A stretch of 40,693 nucleotides of DNA from positions 1 to 40,693 of the forward strand of contig VBIA01000062.1 in NCBI GenBank assembly GCA_005879985.1, written 5' to 3'. Both the position numbers and the translations under genes were made by a program. The notes under the pieces were generated by a model, which did not search any database, was not told where the DNA came from, and was given only the letters and a program-made list of their open reading frames with translations. Within the stretch, counting starts at the first letter, position 1. The number at the start of each line of letters is the position of its first letter. Of this stretch, positions 38,822-40,693 are shown one piece after another. Origin of the DNA: Chloroflexota bacterium (GTDB lineage: Bacteria > Chloroflexota > Dormibacteria > Dormibacterales > Dormibacteraceae).

Positions 38822-38836
38822 AGAGTCGACTCTATG
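38819..38836. promoter_or_regulatory. Perfect 18-bp palindrome on the CopG-like start codon
   Basis: CATAGAGTCGACTCTATG, fully symmetrical. The ATG of the CopG-like gene is its minus-strand end, and an ATG in the other direction is created by symmetry. The SalI-like centre is incidental. This is the expected form of a ribbon-helix-helix operator. Confidence 0.75.
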
Positions 38837-39504
38837 TCAATCCCGAAGCCGATCGACGAATTCGCCATGGTGTTCGGTACCAGGGACGACAAACCCCGTC
38901 TCCCGCCATCTAGACCGACAATCTCGTTCAGACCGGGCCAAAGCCACTCGTTTGGCAAGCACGCAAGAGGGGCGGAAGCTCTGCACCAGGTGCGAAGTCG
39001 CATCGCACTCCGCCCTAAGGCTTCACGCGGGACTCGCCGCCGAGCTCCGCTACCCGCGCCTCCCAATGGCCGAGGAGTTGCCGGAACCTCTCGGCCTGGG
39101 CGGCGACAACCGGGGCGTTTGGTCAACTCGACCTCGCGACGGCCCTCGTCCGACTGTTTGAGCATCAGCTGACGGATGGGGACCAGCCTCTCCTCCATTA
39201 GCGAGAACCTCGGTGTAGATCTGCCTCAAGTAGAGCGCTTGCTTGATCGTCGCCTCGTTCGGAGGATCGTCGCCATCTATTGGGTGCCTCCAATCGCAGC
39301 CGCGCACCGCCGCATTGACACCTGGCCGGTCGCGGTTGGGCTGGACCTTTTCATTCCTCAGTACTACGGCGCCTGGCATGAAAGGATCAGCAATATTCCC
39401 GAGGTGCATCGGCGAGCTCTGAAAAATGGTGTTTCAGATCAGCTGTAGATGGGTAAAAAATGTAAATACAGTTCACACCTAATCCTACATCGGGAGGTGT
39501 ATTG
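38837..39504. other. Low-content interval with one decayed reading frame
   Basis: About 670 bases with no intact gene that I trust. A short frameshifted coding remnant on the minus strand is listed separately (39015-39330). Immediately before Hsp20, the AT-richer stretch 39450-39480 (gtaaaaaatgtaaatacag) contains TAAATA and could hold its promoter. No CIRCE or HspR-type repeat was found. Confidence 0.45.
39015..39330 (-). pseudogene. Frameshifted coiled-coil ORF remnant
   Basis: Three adjacent frames read as one helical protein if two single-base frameshifts are allowed: NEATIKQALYLRQIYTEVL, then MEERLVPIRQLMLKQSDEGR (and onward to ELTK), then PVVAAQAERFRQLLGHWEAR (and onward to VAELGGESRVKP) with a TAG stop at 39017-39015. 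Leu/Ile spacing follows heptads throughout. The first break is at about 39196-39203 and the second at about 39115-39120. Family unknown. It is either a decayed gene or real sequencing errors. Confidence 0.4.
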
Positions 39505-39984
39505 ATGATGACAGCAACCCGAATGTTGGTGCCCGGCTCCAACCTTGTGACTGCCGCTAGCCCCTACGACCGCTTGTTCGAGCAGTTTTTTGGCTATGGA
39601 GTCGCAAGTCAGGAGGACGGCACGCCGACTTACGCTCTGCCCGTCGACATCCTGGAGACAGACGACGCCTACGAGCTTCACGCCACCGTCGCGGGCGTTC
39701 CGCAGGACGGTGTTGAGGTGACGTTCGAGGTCGGCATGCTGAGCATCGCAGTGAAGGCGGTGCCGTATGAGGTCCACGGCAAGTTCATTCGTCAGGAGCG
39801 GCCGTGGGGTAACTGGAGCCGCAAGCTGGAGCTACCCAAGGAGATCGACTCCACGAACATCGCCGCTCAATTTGAGAACGGTGTTCTGACAGTACTCGTG
39901 CCGAAGGCGGCGAAGGTCGAGCCGGTGCGGATCGCGATTGGCGGAGCCAGCAAGGCGAGCCCACTTCCAAAGGGCCGCGGCTAA
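39505..39984 (+). CDS. Hsp20/alpha-crystallin small heat-shock protein
   Basis: 159 residues from the ATG at 39505, with GGGAGGTG (39492-39499) at a good distance; a second ATG follows at once. The alpha-crystallin domain spans ~45-135: ALPVDILETDDAYELHATVAGVPQDGVEVTFEVGMLSIAVKAV, ERPWGNWSRKLELPKEIDSTNIAAQFENGVLTVLVPKAAKVEPVRI. The ENGVLTVxVPK motif is diagnostic. It is an ATP-independent holdase that prevents aggregation. It precedes a groES operon by 250 bases, so this is a heat-shock cluster. Confidence 0.94.
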   Translation: MMTATRMLVPGSNLVTAASPYDRLFEQFFGYGVASQEDGTPTYALPVDILETDDAYELHATVAGVPQDGVEVTFEVGMLSIAVKAVPYEVHGKFIRQERPWGNWSRKLELPKEIDSTNIAAQFENGVLTVLVPKAAKVEPVRIAIGGASKASPLPKGRG

Positions 39985-40164
39985 GCGAGACTAATTCTCG
40001 AGACGTGATACGGGAGCAATCCGAGAAGACATAAAGGCACCTGGCGCGAAGCTGATCCGACATCCGTTGAGGATATGGATTGAGATATCGGCAGGTCGTC
40101 CTCCGGCTTGCACTCCCTTTCGCTTCTGCGTTTAAAGCGCCCGGTCAAGCAACTCTTCCGGTTG

Positions 40165-40193
40165 TTACTGACCCGAAATAAGAGTCCTAATAG
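40165..40193 (+). promoter_or_regulatory. Candidate promoter of the groES operon
   Basis: TTACTG (40165-40170), a 17-base spacer, and TAATAG (40188-40193), 44 bases before the ATG of the 87-residue gene. The -10 matches consensus in 5 of 6 positions; the -35 matches weakly. Neither CIRCE (TTAGCACTC type) nor HspR (HAIR) repeats are present. Confidence 0.5.
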
Positions 40194-40237
40194 GTTTTGG
40201 TGACGGATCGGGTAGAGGCCTCTGGAGGAAGAATGGT

Positions 40238-40501
40238 ATGAGCACAAGGATCTCGGTGGAAAGGGAAACGGTCGACCGCATGATCCTGGTCGGAATGGAT
40301 GTCGACAGGTACCAAACGCAGGTGATACCCGACCTACAGCAAAGGGTGGGAGAGCTTACGCGGGCGCTGAAAGACCTCGTCGGAGCTGTCGGAGTCGCAC
40401 GGCACAACCCAGCTCTGGCGAATCAGGTGGAAGGCGCGACTGCGAGAGCGCAGCACGTCCTCGAAGCCGGCCTTCCTAACACAAAGGGAGGGCAGCTGTG
40501 A
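40238..40501 (+). CDS. 87-residue protein co-translated with groES, unknown
   Basis: ATG start with GGAGGA 9 bases upstream. A short N-terminus ([20 protein letters not shown]) is followed by a long helix (~20-60: [26 protein letters not shown]) and a second helical stretch ([22 protein letters not shown]). The TGA overlaps the groES GTG by two bases (GTGA). No known family is recognised. Its coupling to groES suggests a role in proteostasis or a regulatory upstream ORF that sets GroES level. Confidence 0.65.
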   Translation: MSTRISVERETVDRMILVGMDVDRYQTQVIPDLQQRVGELTRALKDLVGAVGVARHNPALANQVEGATARAQHVLEAGLPNTKGGQL

Positions 40502-40693
40502 ATCTGAGGCCACTGGGCGATCGAGTAGTCCTTAAACCAGTCGATCGAGAAGAGATGACCAAGAGCGGGATCGTCATTCCCGACACCGCGAAAGAGAAAC
40601 CACAAGAAGGGATTGTCGAGGCTGTCGGGACCGGCAGAATCCTGGACAGCGGTCAGAGGGTTCCAATGGAACTTAAAGTCGGCGACAAGGTGC
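40498..40693 (+). CDS. groES: Co-chaperonin GroES (3' end outside window)
   Basis: 65 residues are visible from the GTG at 40498: [20 protein letters not shown], then [28 protein letters not shown] and a partial [11 protein letters not shown]. The mobile loop (KSGIVIPD) that contacts GroEL is intact. GGGAGG lies 6 bases before the start. groEL is expected downstream but not in view. Start and operon membership are supported by the 4-base overlap with the upstream ORF. Confidence 0.97.
   Translation, partial: MNLRPLGDRVVLKPVDREEMTKSGIVIPDTAKEKPQEGIVEAVGTGRILDSGQRVPMELKVGDKV

Noticed and set aside
38834-39172. Plus-strand ORF starting within the palindrome (MSIPKPIDEFAMVFG)
   Set aside because: The start arises from palindrome symmetry, the later sequence is Arg/Pro/Ser-rich, and there is no ribosome site or family pattern.
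39410-40237. CIRCE or HspR operator for the heat-shock genes
   Set aside because: No TTAGCACTC/GAGTGCTAA or HAIR-type repeat is present before hsp20 or the groES operon.

Overview
The window is high-GC DNA (roughly two thirds G+C by eye) from a free-living aerobic bacterium. The mix of features is: an F420-type (LLM-class) oxidoreductase, a MarP-like membrane serine protease, aa3-type cytochrome oxidase genes including a zinc-ribbon subunit, bactofilins, frequent GTG/TTG starts, and several genes with a -10-like box only 6-8 bases before the start codon (leaderless mRNAs). Together these suggest an uncultured Terrabacteria lineage such as Chloroflexota, Dormibacterota or a deep Actinomycetota relative. 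That placement is inference, since no rRNA gene is present. No prophage, insertion sequence or CRISPR array was seen.

Layout. 1-3.6 kb: end of a cystathionine beta-synthase, a cystathionine gamma-lyase/synthase and ilvD, tightly packed on +. 3.6-7.1 kb: leuD-leuC on the minus strand, divergent from leuA. The leuA leader holds a short Leu/Ile/Val-rich peptide, an antiterminator arm and a perfect terminator hairpin, which is a classical attenuator. LeuA itself lacks the usual C-terminal allosteric domain. 7.1-8.8 kb: a 36-residue secretable peptide ending GGPPCCFS, with an excellent ribosome site, next to an XRE-HTH/TPR regulator. This looks like a peptide-signalling (RRNPP-type) pair and is the best candidate for an undescribed system. 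8.8-15.2 kb: a fused E1 2-oxoacid dehydrogenase (probable CTG start), SppA, an isocitrate lyase-family enzyme, a 34-residue Cys-rich ORF behind a strong operator-bearing promoter, and a LysR regulator.

15.2-20.2 kb: LLM oxidoreductase, a DUF5671/DUF1684 fusion membrane protein, a Trm112-like protein and a MarP-like protease. 20.2-24.4 kb: a divergent cytochrome c oxidase locus (coxB-coxA-small TM protein on minus; zinc-ribbon subunit-coxC-cupredoxin lipoprotein on +). 24.4-28.9 kb: two peptidyl-prolyl isomerases, an MFS transporter and an orphan, internally shortened molybdenum hydroxylase large subunit. 28.9-38 kb: four tRNA genes (Val, Glu, Gly, Gly), the division module ftsE-ftsX-M23 peptidase, a collagen-like secreted protein, a broken methyltransferase, two tandem bactofilins and several small proteins. 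38-39.5 kb: a decaying toxin-antitoxin island. 39.5-40.7 kb: the start of a heat-shock region (Hsp20, an unknown 87-residue protein and groES, cut by the window edge).

Dispersed palindromes are a second theme. GAGTGCCGGCACTC-type elements occur in closely spaced pairs between convergent gene ends at two loci. CCTCCCC/GGGGAGG-type elements occur at three loci. Several autoregulatory-looking palindromes sit on start codons or -35 boxes. Functions are assigned from sequence motifs read by eye; no database search was run.
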